From the NCBI RefSeq assembly GCF_020911925.1, contig NZ_CP087134.1:3658001-3722000 (forward strand): a stretch of DNA of 64,000 bases. The letters are read 5' to 3'. Position numbers and translations under genes: made by a program. This DNA comes from Flavobacterium cupriresistens. GTDB taxonomy: Bacteria; Bacteroidota; Bacteroidia; Flavobacteriales; Flavobacteriaceae. Of the stretch, positions 1 to 8,810 are shown piece by piece. Each line of letters starts with the position of its first letter. Positions within the stretch are counted from its first letter, which is position 1. The notes beneath the pieces are model-generated. The model searched no databases, had not been told where the DNA came from, and worked only from the letters and a program-made list of their open reading frames with translations.

Positions 1-510
1 TTTGTCGTTTTGTCTACAGAAACGTCTGGCTTGAATCCGAATAAGGATGTGATTTTGTCTTTAGGAGCATTTTCTGTAGTTGATGACAGTATCCATATTA
101 AGGATAGTTTTGAATCTGTTTTATTACAGTATAAGTTTTTACAGGATAATGGGCTTTCTAACGAATTTATCATTGAAACAAAAATGATAAAAATGCCGGA
201 ACCTGAAGCAATTGAAGCTTTTATTAGTTTTTTGGGTAATGCTGTTTTGGTCGGACATCACATTAATTTTGATCTCGAAATGCTAAACAGTGCCCTGGAA
301 CGTTTGGACTGTGGAAGGCTTAAAAATGAAGCACTTGACGTCGACATGATGTACAGAAAGTTAATGGATATCAATGACAAACAGTTTTCACTAGATGATT
401 TGTGTGATATCTATAAAATCCCAAAAAGTGACCGAAATTCCTCTACCGAAGATGCGTACAGAATTTCGTTATTGTTCTTAAAATTAAAATCCCGATTGGG
501 AATAAAATAA
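1..510 (+). CDS. DEDD-type 3'-5' exonuclease domain protein, 5' end missing
   Basis: The reading frame is open from the first base (FVVLSTETSGLNP...), so the gene starts before the window; about 169 C-terminal residues are visible. The fold matches the DnaQ/epsilon family. The Exo I region reads LSTETSGL where the family has DTETTGL, so the first catalytic Asp is Ser. Exo II (VGHHINFDLEML) keeps its Asp. Exo III reads RNSSTEDAYRIS; the usual His five residues before the Asp is Asn. Two of the five DEDDh residues are therefore replaced, and the protein may be inactive or a binding module. It converges on acs across a shared terminator. The family call is fairly sure; the loss of activity is inference. 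Confidence 0.75.
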   Translation, partial: FVVLSTETSGLNPNKDVILSLGAFSVVDDSIHIKDSFESVLLQYKFLQDNGLSNEFIIETKMIKMPEPEAIEAFISFLGNAVLVGHHINFDLEMLNSALERLDCGRLKNEALDVDMMYRKLMDINDKQFSLDDLCDIYKIPKSDRNSSTEDAYRISLLFLKLKSRLGIK

Positions 511-542
511 AAAAAGCCTCTTAAAATTTAAGAGGCTTTTTT
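509..542. terminator. Bidirectional intrinsic terminator between exonuclease gene and acs
   Basis: A near-perfect hairpin with arms AAAAAGCCTCTTAAA and TTTAAGAGGCTTTTT has A- and T-tracts on both sides. It can end transcription from both convergent genes. Confidence 0.85.
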
Positions 543-563
543 GTATCTGTTAGTTTGAGAATA

Positions 564-2471
564 TTAGATTTTCTCTTTTGTAATTTCATCTACAATTTCA
601 GGGTTTAATAGTGTTGAAGTATCTCCAAAACTAGAGAAGTCTCCTTCAGCAATCTTACGTAAAATTCTACGCATAATTTTTCCTGAACGTGTTTTTGGTA
701 AACCGGACACGAATTGAATTTTGTCTAATTTAGCAATTGGTCCAATGTGGTCCGAAATATACTGATTGATTTCTTTGCTTAAATTGGCTCTGTCTCTGTA
801 TTCGCCTGTTTCTTTTAAGATCACAAAACCATACAAAGCATTTCCTTTAATATCATGCGGGAATCCAACAATAGCAGATTCTGCAACTGCCGGGTGCTCG
901 TTGATTGCATCTTCAATTGGAGCTGTACCTAAATTATGACCCGAAACAATCACAACATCATCTACTCTACCGGTGATTCTGTAGTACCCTACTTCGTCTC
1001 TTAAAGCACCGTCTCCTGTAAAATATTTACCTGGGAAAGCAGAAAAATAAGTGTCTTTGTAACGTTGGTGATCTCCCCAGATTGTTCTGGCGATTCCCGG
1101 CCAAGGGAATTTAATGCACAAACTACCTACTACTTGATTACCTTCAATTTCGTTGCGTTTTTCATCCATCAAAACAGGTTGAATTCCTGGTAATGGCAAA
1201 GTAGCATAAGTTGGTTTTGTAGGTGTTACAAAAGCGATTGGCGAAATCATGATTCCACCAGTCTCAGTTTGCCACCAAGTATCAACAACCGGACATCTTT
1301 TATCTCCAACGTGATCATTAAACCAGTGCCAAGCTTCTTCGTTTATAGGCTCCCCTACTGATCCGATTACTTTAAGTGATTTTAAAGGATATTTTTGAAC
1401 ATAATCCAAGCTTTCTTTTGCCAGAGAACGAATCGCTGTTGGCGCTGTGTAAAACTGAGTTACTTTATGTTTTTCGATAATTTCCCAAAAACGACTGAAA
1501 TCAGGATAAGAAGGCACTCCTTCAAAAATTACGGTTGTTCCTCCATTCAATAATGGTCCGTATAAGATATAAGAGTGACCTGTAATCCAACCGATATCTG
1601 CGGTACACCAGAAAATATCATTTTCTTCGTGATTGAAAACATTCTTAAAAGTATAGGCGGTATAAACCATATAACCGGCTGTGGTATGCACCATTCCTTT
1701 TGGTTTTCCGGTTGATCCGGAAGTGTATAGAATAAACAAAGGATCTTCAGCGTCCATGATTTCTGCAACACTATTGTCTAGAGCAGCATCTAATAAAGGT
1801 TGTAACCAAATGTCACGGCCTTCTTTCATTTTAATTGCTGTTTGTGTTCTTTTCGCAACCAGAACTTTTTCAACAGATGGGCAGGTTTCTAATGCCTCAT
1901 CTACAATCCCTTTAAGGTCAATTGTTTTGTTTCCTCTGTAACCGCCATCAGAAGTGATGACCATTTTACATTCACAATCGTTAATTCTTGCAGATACTGC
2001 TGATGCCGAAAATCCTGCAAAAATAACAGAATGTATTGCCCCTATTCTGGCACAAGCCAAAACAGCTACGGCCAATTCCGGGATCATTGGTAAATAAATA
2101 CAAACACGGTCTCCTTTACGTACGCCTTGCTCGCGCAACACATTGGTCATTTTAGATACTCGTTCGTATAATTCGTTATAAGTTATATGTAAAGCGCTTT
2201 CTGAAGGATCGTTTGGTTCAAAAATAATCGCTGTTTTTTCTCCTCTTTTGCTTAAATGTCTGTCGATACAGTTTTTTGTAATATTCACTTTAGCTTCAGT
2301 AAACCATTTTACTTCAGCATCGCCCATATTAAAATCAACTACTTTTTCCCATTGTTGGTACCAAGTGAAATTTTCTTCAGCTATTTTTCCCCAAAATTTT
2401 CTTGGTTCTCTTATTGACTTATTGTAATGCTTAAAATATTGTTCTAAATTTTCAATTTTATAATAACTCAT
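564..2471 (-). CDS. acs: Acetyl-CoA synthetase (acetate--CoA ligase, AMP-forming)
   Basis: Activates acetate with ATP to acetyl-AMP and then acetyl-CoA in the cytoplasm. The 635-residue length fits the Acs family (about 630-650). Visible motifs are the P-loop-like adenylation motif YTSGSTGKPKG (about residues 249-259), the hinge region TGDGALRDEVGYY followed by ITGRVDDVV, and the C-terminal PKTRSGKIMRR whose Lys (about 598) is the residue acetylated in this family. The ATG start sits just after a T-rich untranslated stretch. It is transcribed alone, with a shared terminator downstream. No TAnnTTTG box was found close upstream. The identification is secure. Confidence 0.97.
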   Translation of the reverse strand: MSYYKIENLEQYFKHYNKSIREPRKFWGKIAEENFTWYQQWEKVVDFNMGDAEVKWFTEAKVNITKNCIDRHLSKRGEKTAIIFEPNDPSESALHITYNELYERVSKMTNVLREQGVRKGDRVCIYLPMIPELAVAVLACARIGAIHSVIFAGFSASAVSARINDCECKMVITSDGGYRGNKTIDLKGIVDEALETCPSVEKVLVAKRTQTAIKMKEGRDIWLQPLLDAALDNSVAEIMDAEDPLFILYTSGSTGKPKGMVHTTAGYMVYTAYTFKNVFNHEENDIFWCTADIGWITGHSYILYGPLLNGGTTVIFEGVPSYPDFSRFWEIIEKHKVTQFYTAPTAIRSLAKESLDYVQKYPLKSLKVIGSVGEPINEEAWHWFNDHVGDKRCPVVDTWWQTETGGIMISPIAFVTPTKPTYATLPLPGIQPVLMDEKRNEIEGNQVVGSLCIKFPWPGIARTIWGDHQRYKDTYFSAFPGKYFTGDGALRDEVGYYRITGRVDDVVIVSGHNLGTAPIEDAINEHPAVAESAIVGFPHDIKGNALYGFVILKETGEYRDRANLSKEINQYISDHIGPIAKLDKIQFVSGLPKTRSGKIMRRILRKIAEGDFSSFGDTSTLLNPEIVDEITKEKI

Positions 2472-2940
2472 TTTGGATGGATTTTTTTTTTATAAATGTA
2501 TTAAATCTGTATGTATTCTTAAAATTATTTAATTTATAAATTTTAGCATAAAAAAACACATAGTAAAAAAAATGTTACTTTTTTATGGGTATTTCATAAA
2601 AATAAGGGTTTTATGGCAAAACAACACCATAAAAAAGGCACAATAAATTAATATCATGCCTTTTCGTTTTAACAATTTCAATAACAATTAATTTTTTTGT
2701 AATACTGCATTACAATGCTCTTTTCTATTTTGAAAATAGCAACATCTTGATTAATCAATATAGAAATCGATACAAGTATGTTTATTGCTAAACATACCCC
2801 ATTAATTGGGACTACCTTCACCTAACTCAGAAACTTAAAAGTTAAGTGATTACAATATGCATCTATATCTATATTATCTTAATAAATGCTTACTAATTCA
2901 AAATATTACGTAAAAGAGATACAGTGCAAACCCCAATTTA
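2472..2940. other. Non-coding gap of 469 bp between acs and ilvC with small hairpins
   Basis: No convincing ORF on either strand. The region is very AT-rich. It holds a 9-bp perfect stem-loop at 2776-2797 (GTATGTTTA, loop TTGC, TAAACATAC), a weaker one at 2799-2811, another at 2836-2848, and a palindrome CTATTTTGAAAATAG near 2725-2740. No U-tract terminator for ilvC is evident. It must contain the acs promoter and the ilvC 3' end; a small RNA is possible but not shown. Confidence 0.5.
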
Positions 2941-4410
2941 TTATCCAATTTTTTTCATTGCAGTCATCGATTCTCTCAACCATGCTCCTACTTCTTCGAT
3001 AGGATGTTGACGAATTTCTTTATTAACTGCTATTAGAACTGCATTGTCTACTCCGTTTGAAGTTGAGAATGGTTTTCCAATTATGTTTGTTTCTACTTTT
3101 TTCATAAATTCAGTCAACAACGGTTTACAAGCGTGGTCGAATAAATAACAACCGTATTCTGCTGTGTCAGAAATAACACGGTTCATTTCGAATAATTTTT
3201 TTCTTGCAATTGTATTCGCAATCAAAGGTAATTCGTGTAAGGATTCGTAGTAAGCTGATTCTTCGATGATACCTGCTTCGGTCATGGTTTCAAAAGCCAA
3301 TTCAACTCCCGCTTTTACCATGGCAATCATTAATACTCCATTGTCAAAATATTCTTGTTCAGCTATTGGAGCTTCTTGTGGAGCTGTTTTCTCGAAATTA
3401 GTTTCTCCGGTTGCTGCTCTCCATTTCAATAAGTTAACATCGTCATTCGCCCAGTCAGTCATCATTGTTCTTGAGAATTCTCCTGAAATAATATCATCCT
3501 GATGCTTTTGGAATAATGGGCGCATAATGTCTTTTAATTCGTCTGCAAGTTCATAAGCTTCAATTTTTGCAGGGTTAGAGAGACGGTCCATCATATTGGT
3601 GATTCCTCCGTGTTTCAAAGCTTCTGTGATGGTTTCCCATCCGTATTGGATCAGTTTTGATGCATATGCTGCGTCAATTCCTTTTTCAATCATTTTGTCA
3701 AAACATAAAATAGAACCTGTTTGCAACAAACCACAAAGAATAGTTTGTTCTCCCATTAAGTCAGATTTTACTTCTGCAACGAAAGATGATTTTAAAACTC
3801 CTGCTTTATGACCACCTGTACCTACTGCATATGCTTTTGCCTGATCTAAACCAGTACCATTTGGGTCATTTTCAGGGTGAACCGCAATAAGGGTTGGTAC
3901 ACCAAAACCTCTCTTGTATTCTTCACGAACTTCAGATCCAGGGCATTTAGGAGCACACATAATTACAGTAATGTCTTTACGGATTTGCATTCCTTCTTCT
4001 ACGATATTAAAACCGTGAGAATACGATAAAGTAGAACCGTTTTTCATTAATGGCATAATCGCAGTAACAACAGCAGTGTGTTGTTTGTCCGGAGTAAGAT
4101 TACAAACTAAATCGGCACTTGGAATTAATTCTTCGTAAGTTCCCACTTTAAAACCATTTTCTGTAGCGTTTTTAAAAGAAGCTCTTTTTTCAGCGATTGC
4201 ATCGGCACGTAGCGCGTATGAAATGTCTAATCCGGAATCTCTCATGTTTAAACCTTGATTTAAACCTTGTGCACCACAACCTACAATAACAACTTTTTTT
4301 CCAGCCAATGCTGCAATTCCATCAGCAAATTCTGATTGCTCCATAAATTCGCAAACGCCTAATTGTTCTAATTGTAATCTAAGTGGTAGTGTGTTGAAAT
4401 AATTTGCCAT
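2941..4410 (-). CDS. ilvC: Ketol-acid reductoisomerase, class II (long form)
   Basis: Isomerises and reduces acetolactate or acetohydroxybutyrate with NADPH, the second common step of Val/Ile/Leu synthesis. At 489 residues it is the long class II form, as in enterobacteria, rather than the 330-residue class I enzyme. The Rossmann dinucleotide site [16 protein letters not shown] lies at about residues 35-50, followed by two knotted helical domains containing the Mg-binding acidic residues (motif region [13 protein letters not shown]). It is the last gene of ilvD-ilvB-ilvN-ilvC, 43 bp after ilvN. Confidence 0.97.
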   Translation of the reverse strand: MANYFNTLPLRLQLEQLGVCEFMEQSEFADGIAALAGKKVVIVGCGAQGLNQGLNMRDSGLDISYALRADAIAEKRASFKNATENGFKVGTYEELIPSADLVCNLTPDKQHTAVVTAIMPLMKNGSTLSYSHGFNIVEEGMQIRKDITVIMCAPKCPGSEVREEYKRGFGVPTLIAVHPENDPNGTGLDQAKAYAVGTGGHKAGVLKSSFVAEVKSDLMGEQTILCGLLQTGSILCFDKMIEKGIDAAYASKLIQYGWETITEALKHGGITNMMDRLSNPAKIEAYELADELKDIMRPLFQKHQDDIISGEFSRTMMTDWANDDVNLLKWRAATGETNFEKTAPQEAPIAEQEYFDNGVLMIAMVKAGVELAFETMTEAGIIEESAYYESLHELPLIANTIARKKLFEMNRVISDTAEYGCYLFDHACKPLLTEFMKKVETNIIGKPFSTSNGVDNAVLIAVNKEIRQHPIEEVGAWLRESMTAMKKIG

Positions 4411-4453
4411 TTTTTTAATACTATTTAATGAATGTGTAATTTAATAATTGATA

Positions 4454-4975
4454 CTATTTAAGTGTCTCTAACATTGTTGATATTTCCATTTTCTCTTTAG
4501 AAACGGATATTCTTCCCGAACGTACAAACTGCATGATACCGTAAGGCTTAATTTTTGTGTATAATTCTTCGATTTCAGATCGTCTTCCTGATTTTGAAAT
4601 CACAAAAAAGTCACGTGATACGGTCACAATAGTAGATTGACTTTCTTTGATGATGTTCTGAATTTGTTTTTCATCGAAAAGCAGATTCGAAGCGATTTTG
4701 AACAAAGCATTTTCTAAATAAATAGTCTCTTCATCTGTGTGATAGAATGCTTTAATAACCTCAATTTGTTTTTCGATTTGTCCGACAATATTCTTAACCC
4801 ATTTTTCAGTAGTGTCTACTACAATTATGAATCGTGAAACATTCTCAATTTCTGATTCTGAAACATTTAAGCTTAATATGTTAATGTGACGCTTTAAGAA
4901 TATTCCTGATATTCTATTCAACAAGCCCACGTTATTTTCCGAGTATACCGATATGGTAAATGTTTTATCTTCCAT
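4454..4975 (-). CDS. ilvN: Acetolactate synthase small (regulatory) subunit
   Basis: Regulatory partner of IlvB that confers valine feedback control. An N-terminal ACT domain (TFTISVYSENNVGLLNRISG, about residues 5-24, continuing to SRFIIVVD) is followed by the typical second domain ending in a regulatory module. I chose the start at MEDKTFT (173 aa); the frame stays open 13 codons further, but that stretch reads as spacer and runs into a TTTCAAG-type repeat. It lies 77 bp after ilvB, with the repeat in between. Confidence 0.93.
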   Translation of the reverse strand: MEDKTFTISVYSENNVGLLNRISGIFLKRHINILSLNVSESEIENVSRFIIVVDTTEKWVKNIVGQIEKQIEVIKAFYHTDEETIYLENALFKIASNLLFDEKQIQNIIKESQSTIVTVSRDFFVISKSGRRSEIEELYTKIKPYGIMQFVRSGRISVSKEKMEISTMLETLK

Positions 4976-5000
4976 GTTGTTTTGTTTAAAGTTTTTCTTT

Positions 5001-5047
5001 GTTTCAAGTTTCACGTTATTAAACCTGAAACTTGAAACCTGAAACTT
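5001..5047. repeat. Heptamer-type dispersed repeat (TTTCAAG/TTTCAGG family), inverted
   Basis: GTTTCAAGTTTCACGTT on the left is matched in inverted orientation by AACCTGAAACTTGAAAC on the right, giving a potential hairpin between ilvB and ilvN. Related copies lie at 15571-15612, 19912-19970 and 33798-33825. Confidence 0.75.
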
Positions 5048-5052
5048 TTTCT

Positions 5053-6759
5053 TTAGCTTAATCTAATTTGAGAAACACATGCTCCCGTTGGAATCATTGG
5101 GAATACGTTGTTTTCTTTTTCTACCATAACTTCTAAAAAATAAGAATCTTTTGAAGCCATCATTTCGGCTACAGCAGCATCCAAATCTTCACGTTCGGTG
5201 ACTTTTTTAGATTTAATATGATATCCTGCGGCAATTGCAACAAAATTGGGGTTGATCATTTTTGTTGAAGCATATCTGTTATCAAAAAATAATTCCTGCC
5301 ATTGGCGTACCATTCCGAGGAATTCGTTATTTAAAACAACAATTTTTACAGGCACCTTCGTCTGAAAAATGGTTCCTAATTCCTGAATGGTCATTTGGAA
5401 ACCACCGTCACCAATAACAGCGACAACTTCACGATCCGGTCTTCCCATTTTAGCTCCAATTGCAGCCGGTAAAGCAAATCCCATAGTTCCTAAACCTCCC
5501 GAAGTAATGTTACTCTTGGTTGAATTAAACTTCGCGTAACGACAGGCAAACATTTGATGCTGACCAACATCTGAAACGATAATCGCATCCCCTTTGGAGT
5601 GTTTGTTGATCATTTCGATGGTTTCACCCATAGAGATTCCTTTGTTGTTTGTTGGTTTTAACTCCTCATCGATAACCGAATCAAATTCGATTTTATATTT
5701 TTCTTTGAATTCGTTGTGCCAAGCGTCATGTGCTCTGTCATCAATTAGAGGCAATAAAGCATTTAGTGCTTCTTTTACATCGCCTAAAACAGCCACTTCT
5801 GTTTTTACATTTTTATCTACTTCTGCCGGATCAATTTCAAAATGAATCACTTTTGCCTGTTTGGCATAGGTTTTTAAATCTCCGGTAACACGATCGTCAA
5901 AACGCATTCCAAGTGCAATTAAAACATCGCATTGGTTAGTCAATAAATTAGGGCCATAATTGCCGTGCATGCCTAACATTCCCACATTCAAAGGATGAGC
6001 TGTAGGTAATGCGGAAAGTCCAAGAATCGTCCACCCTGCAGGAATTCCTGACTTTTCGATGAACGCTTTTAATTGTGCTTCGGCTTCACCCAAAATGATC
6101 CCTTGACCAAAAACAATAAAAGGTTTTTTAGCGCTATTGATTAAAGCCGCAGCTTCGGCAACTTTATCTAATTTTAATTTTGGAACCGGAGTATAACTTC
6201 TGATGGCTGTGCATTTTTCATAACTAAATTCAAATTCATCAAACTGTGCATTTTTAGTTATGTCAATCAAAACAGGCCCTGGACGACCAGAACGTGCTAT
6301 GAAAAAGGCTTTTGCCATAATCTCAGGAATTTCGGAAGCTTCCGTAATCTGATAATTCCATTTGGTTACCGGAGTTGAAATTCCGATAATGTCTGTTTCC
6401 TGAAAAGCATCAGAACCCAGTAAATGTTTTCCAACCTGACCTGTGATACAAACCATTGGTGTTGAATCGATCTGAGCATCGGCGATTCCGGTAACTAAGT
6501 TGGTTGCTCCGGGGCCTGAAGTAGCAATTGCAACTCCGACTTTTCCTGTAGCTCTCGCATATCCCTGAGCGGCATGTGTTGCGCCTTGTTCGTGACGTAC
6601 TAAAACATGGTGTAATTGCTCCTGGAATTTATATAATTCGTCGTAAACCGGCATTATGGCTCCTCCCGGATATCCATATATTAAGTCTACTCCTTCTTCT
6701 AATAAACATCTTATAACGGCTTCTGCCCCTGATATTTTCATTGTATCTGTTTTTTTCAA
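5053..6759 (-). CDS. ilvB: Acetolactate synthase large (catalytic) subunit
   Basis: ThDP-dependent condensation of two pyruvates, or pyruvate plus 2-oxobutyrate, the first common step of Val/Ile synthesis. At 568 residues it has the normal length. The N-terminal pyrimidine-binding domain shows YGYPGGAIMPVYDEL and the catalytic Glu in LVRHEQGATHAAQGYARATG. The C-terminal ThDP/Mg motif is GDGGFQMTIQEL followed by VLNNEFLGMVRQWQ. It is the second gene of the ilvDBNC unit, 112 bp after ilvD. Confidence 0.97.
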   Translation of the reverse strand: MKKTDTMKISGAEAVIRCLLEEGVDLIYGYPGGAIMPVYDELYKFQEQLHHVLVRHEQGATHAAQGYARATGKVGVAIATSGPGATNLVTGIADAQIDSTPMVCITGQVGKHLLGSDAFQETDIIGISTPVTKWNYQITEASEIPEIMAKAFFIARSGRPGPVLIDITKNAQFDEFEFSYEKCTAIRSYTPVPKLKLDKVAEAAALINSAKKPFIVFGQGIILGEAEAQLKAFIEKSGIPAGWTILGLSALPTAHPLNVGMLGMHGNYGPNLLTNQCDVLIALGMRFDDRVTGDLKTYAKQAKVIHFEIDPAEVDKNVKTEVAVLGDVKEALNALLPLIDDRAHDAWHNEFKEKYKIEFDSVIDEELKPTNNKGISMGETIEMINKHSKGDAIIVSDVGQHQMFACRYAKFNSTKSNITSGGLGTMGFALPAAIGAKMGRPDREVVAVIGDGGFQMTIQELGTIFQTKVPVKIVVLNNEFLGMVRQWQELFFDNRYASTKMINPNFVAIAAGYHIKSKKVTEREDLDAAVAEMMASKDSYFLEVMVEKENNVFPMIPTGACVSQIRLS

Positions 6760-6871
6760 AAATCTCCTCTAATGTTAAAATCAAAATCAATTTCTAGTTT
6801 TCTGTTTGAAATTTACTTTTGCTTTTATTATTGTTTATATACAATTGATTTTTGATGTTGTTATTGAATCA

Positions 6872-8545
6872 TTATTTATCGGTAACGCAACCTGTTGAGG
6901 CACTCGAGACTGATCTCGCGTATTTCAGTAATACTCCTTTTGAAGCTTTTAGAGGCGGTTGAATCCAACTTGCCTTTCTGGCTGCAAATTCAGCATCAGA
7001 TATTTTAAGATCAATGGTGTTTTTTACCGCGTCAATGGCGATTAAATCCCCATCATTAACCAGTGCAATACCACCACCATCATATGCCTCGGGTGTGATG
7101 TGTCCTACCACAAAGCCATGTGAACCTCCGGAAAATCTACCGTCTGTAATCAGAGCAACGCTGTTTCCTAAGCCGGCTCCAATAATAGCTGATGTAGGTT
7201 TTAGCATTTCGGGCATTCCCGGACCACCTTTTGGTCCACAATACCTAATGACGACTACATCTCCCGGTTTTACTTTACCGGCCTGAATACCTGGAATTAC
7301 ATCAAATTCGCTTTCAAAAACAACTGCTGTTCCTTGAAAATATTCTCCTTCTTTTCCGCTTATTTTAGCAACACAACCTTCAGCAGCAAGATTTCCGTAC
7401 AAAATCTGAATATTTCCGGTTGGTTTTAGTGCTTTTTGAATCTCGTGAATAACCTCTTGTCCGTCTTGTAAGTCCGGAATATTGGCTAAATTTTCGGCTA
7501 CTGTTTTTCCGGTTACGGTTAAGCAATCTCCATGAATTAATCCTTCTTTTAGTAAGTATTTCAAAACAGCCGGAACTCCTCCAACTGCATGTAAATCCTC
7601 CATCATATATTTACCACTTGGCTTTAAGTCAGCCAGTACGGGTGTTTTGTCGCTAATTTTTTGGAAATCTGTTAAAGTAATTTCAACATCTACCGCATGA
7701 GCCATGGCAATTAAGTGCATTACTGCATTGGTAGAACCTCCTAAAACAGCTACCAGCGTAATTGCATTTTCGAAAGCCTTGCGGGTCATAATGTCTTTGG
7801 GCTTAATGTCTTTTTCTAATAAAACTCTGATGGCTTTTCCGGCATCAAGACATTCTTGTTTTTTCTCTTCGCTTAAAGCTGGATTTGACGAACTGTATGG
7901 TAAGCTCATTCCTAAAGCTTCAATTGCCGATGACATGGTGTTTGCTGTATACATTCCACCGCAAGCCCCTGCTCCCGGACATGCATTTTGAATAACGCCT
8001 TTGTAATCTTCAGGAGAAATGGTGTTGTTGAATTTTTTTCCTAAAGCTTCAAAAGCTGAAACGATATTCAAAGATTCCCCTTTCCATTTTCCGGAGTGAA
8101 TTGTTCCGCCGTAGACCATAATTGCCGGACGATTTACTCGACCCATTGCCATTAAAGCACCTGGCATATTTTTATCACAACCGGGAATCGCAATCAAACT
8201 GTCGTACCATTGCGCTCCCATAACGGTTTCGATAGAGTCTGCAATTACATCACGGGACACTAAAGAAAAACGCATTCCGTCTGTACCATTAGAAATTCCG
8301 TCACTTACACCAATGGTATTAAAAATAAGTCCGACCAGATTTGCATCCCAAACACCTTTTTTAACATCTTTTGCTAAATCATTCAGGTGCATGTTGCAGG
8401 TATTACCATCGTAACCCATACTAACAATACCTACTTGTGCTTTTTTTAAATCTTCTTCAGTTAAACCAATACCGTACAACATGGCTTGCGCTGCTGGTTG
8501 TGTTTGATCTTGAGTGATGGTTTTGCTGTACTTATTTAATTCCAT
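6872..8545 (-). CDS. ilvD: Dihydroxy-acid dehydratase
   Basis: Fe-S enzyme that dehydrates 2,3-dihydroxy-3-methylbutanoate/pentanoate to the 2-keto acids. The 557-residue length is standard. Cluster-ligand motifs [17 protein letters not shown] and [16 protein letters not shown] are present, as is the substrate-site region [11 protein letters not shown] and the C-terminal [11 protein letters not shown]. It is the first structural gene after the Ile/Val-rich leader peptide and attenuator, so its expression is expected to depend on charged Ile/Val tRNA. Confidence 0.97.
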   Translation of the reverse strand: MELNKYSKTITQDQTQPAAQAMLYGIGLTEEDLKKAQVGIVSMGYDGNTCNMHLNDLAKDVKKGVWDANLVGLIFNTIGVSDGISNGTDGMRFSLVSRDVIADSIETVMGAQWYDSLIAIPGCDKNMPGALMAMGRVNRPAIMVYGGTIHSGKWKGESLNIVSAFEALGKKFNNTISPEDYKGVIQNACPGAGACGGMYTANTMSSAIEALGMSLPYSSSNPALSEEKKQECLDAGKAIRVLLEKDIKPKDIMTRKAFENAITLVAVLGGSTNAVMHLIAMAHAVDVEITLTDFQKISDKTPVLADLKPSGKYMMEDLHAVGGVPAVLKYLLKEGLIHGDCLTVTGKTVAENLANIPDLQDGQEVIHEIQKALKPTGNIQILYGNLAAEGCVAKISGKEGEYFQGTAVVFESEFDVIPGIQAGKVKPGDVVVIRYCGPKGGPGMPEMLKPTSAIIGAGLGNSVALITDGRFSGGSHGFVVGHITPEAYDGGGIALVNDGDLIAIDAVKNTIDLKISDAEFAARKASWIQPPLKASKGVLLKYARSVSSASTGCVTDK

Positions 8546-8571
8546 TATGTATTTTTTATTTAAATTTTATC

Positions 8572-8602
8572 CAAAAAAAAACCTTCCAATATTTGGAAGG
8601 TT
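8572..8602 (-). terminator. ilv attenuator terminator
   Basis: On the minus strand AACCTTCCAA, loop ATA, TTGGAAGGTT is followed by a run of U. It lies 24 nt after the leader peptide stop and 26 nt before the ilvD ATG, the arrangement of a transcription attenuator. The 5' arm (ACCUUCC) can instead pair with GGAAUGGU at the end of the leader ORF (plus-strand 8631-8638), with one bulged U. Confidence 0.88.
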
Positions 8603-8626
8603 TCTAATATATTTTTTCAATTATAT

Positions 8627-8701
8627 TTATACCATTCCTGATGCAGATGTGTTAATCACATTGACAACAATAACAGAAATAATAATAATTGAGATTTGCA
8701 T
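8627..8701 (-). CDS. Ile/Val-rich leader peptide of the ilv operon (24 aa)
   Basis: Short ORF beginning MQISIIIISVIVV and ending SASGMV. Of 24 residues, 7 are Ile and 5 are Val, including four consecutive Ile codons (ATT). It follows a TAnnTTTG box by about 20 nt, has an A/G-rich ribosome site (AAAAAAGAAAAG) directly before ATG, and is followed by a terminator hairpin and ilvD. This matches classical ribosome-mediated attenuation: stalling at Ile/Val codons during starvation would prevent the terminator. No Leu codons occur, so the sensing appears to be Ile and Val rather than Leu. The peptide itself probably has no function. Confidence 0.9.
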   Translation of the reverse strand: MQISIIIISVIVVNVINTSASGMV

Positions 8702-8720
8702 CTTTTCTTTTTTAGTTTCA

Positions 8721-8728
8721 CAAAAGTA
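8721..8728 (-). promoter_or_regulatory. -7 element of the ilv leader promoter
   Basis: Minus-strand TACTTTTG matches the Bacteroidota -7 consensus TAnnTTTG exactly. It predicts transcription start a few bases before the leader peptide ATG at 8701. A clear -33 TTTG at normal spacing was not seen. It makes ilvDBNC a unit separate from leuAB. Confidence 0.65.
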
Positions 8729-8810
8729 TAAAAACTTAAAGGACTAAAAAAATAAAATCTCAACATTTATGATACTTATTGTTGTTTTTTGTATTATTTT
8801 AATAAAAACA

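Noticed and set aside
8546..8810. Riboswitch or T-box in front of ilvD
   Set aside because: The region is explained by a leader ORF plus terminator; no T-box specifier/antiterminator sequence (TGGN-type bulge) was recognised.
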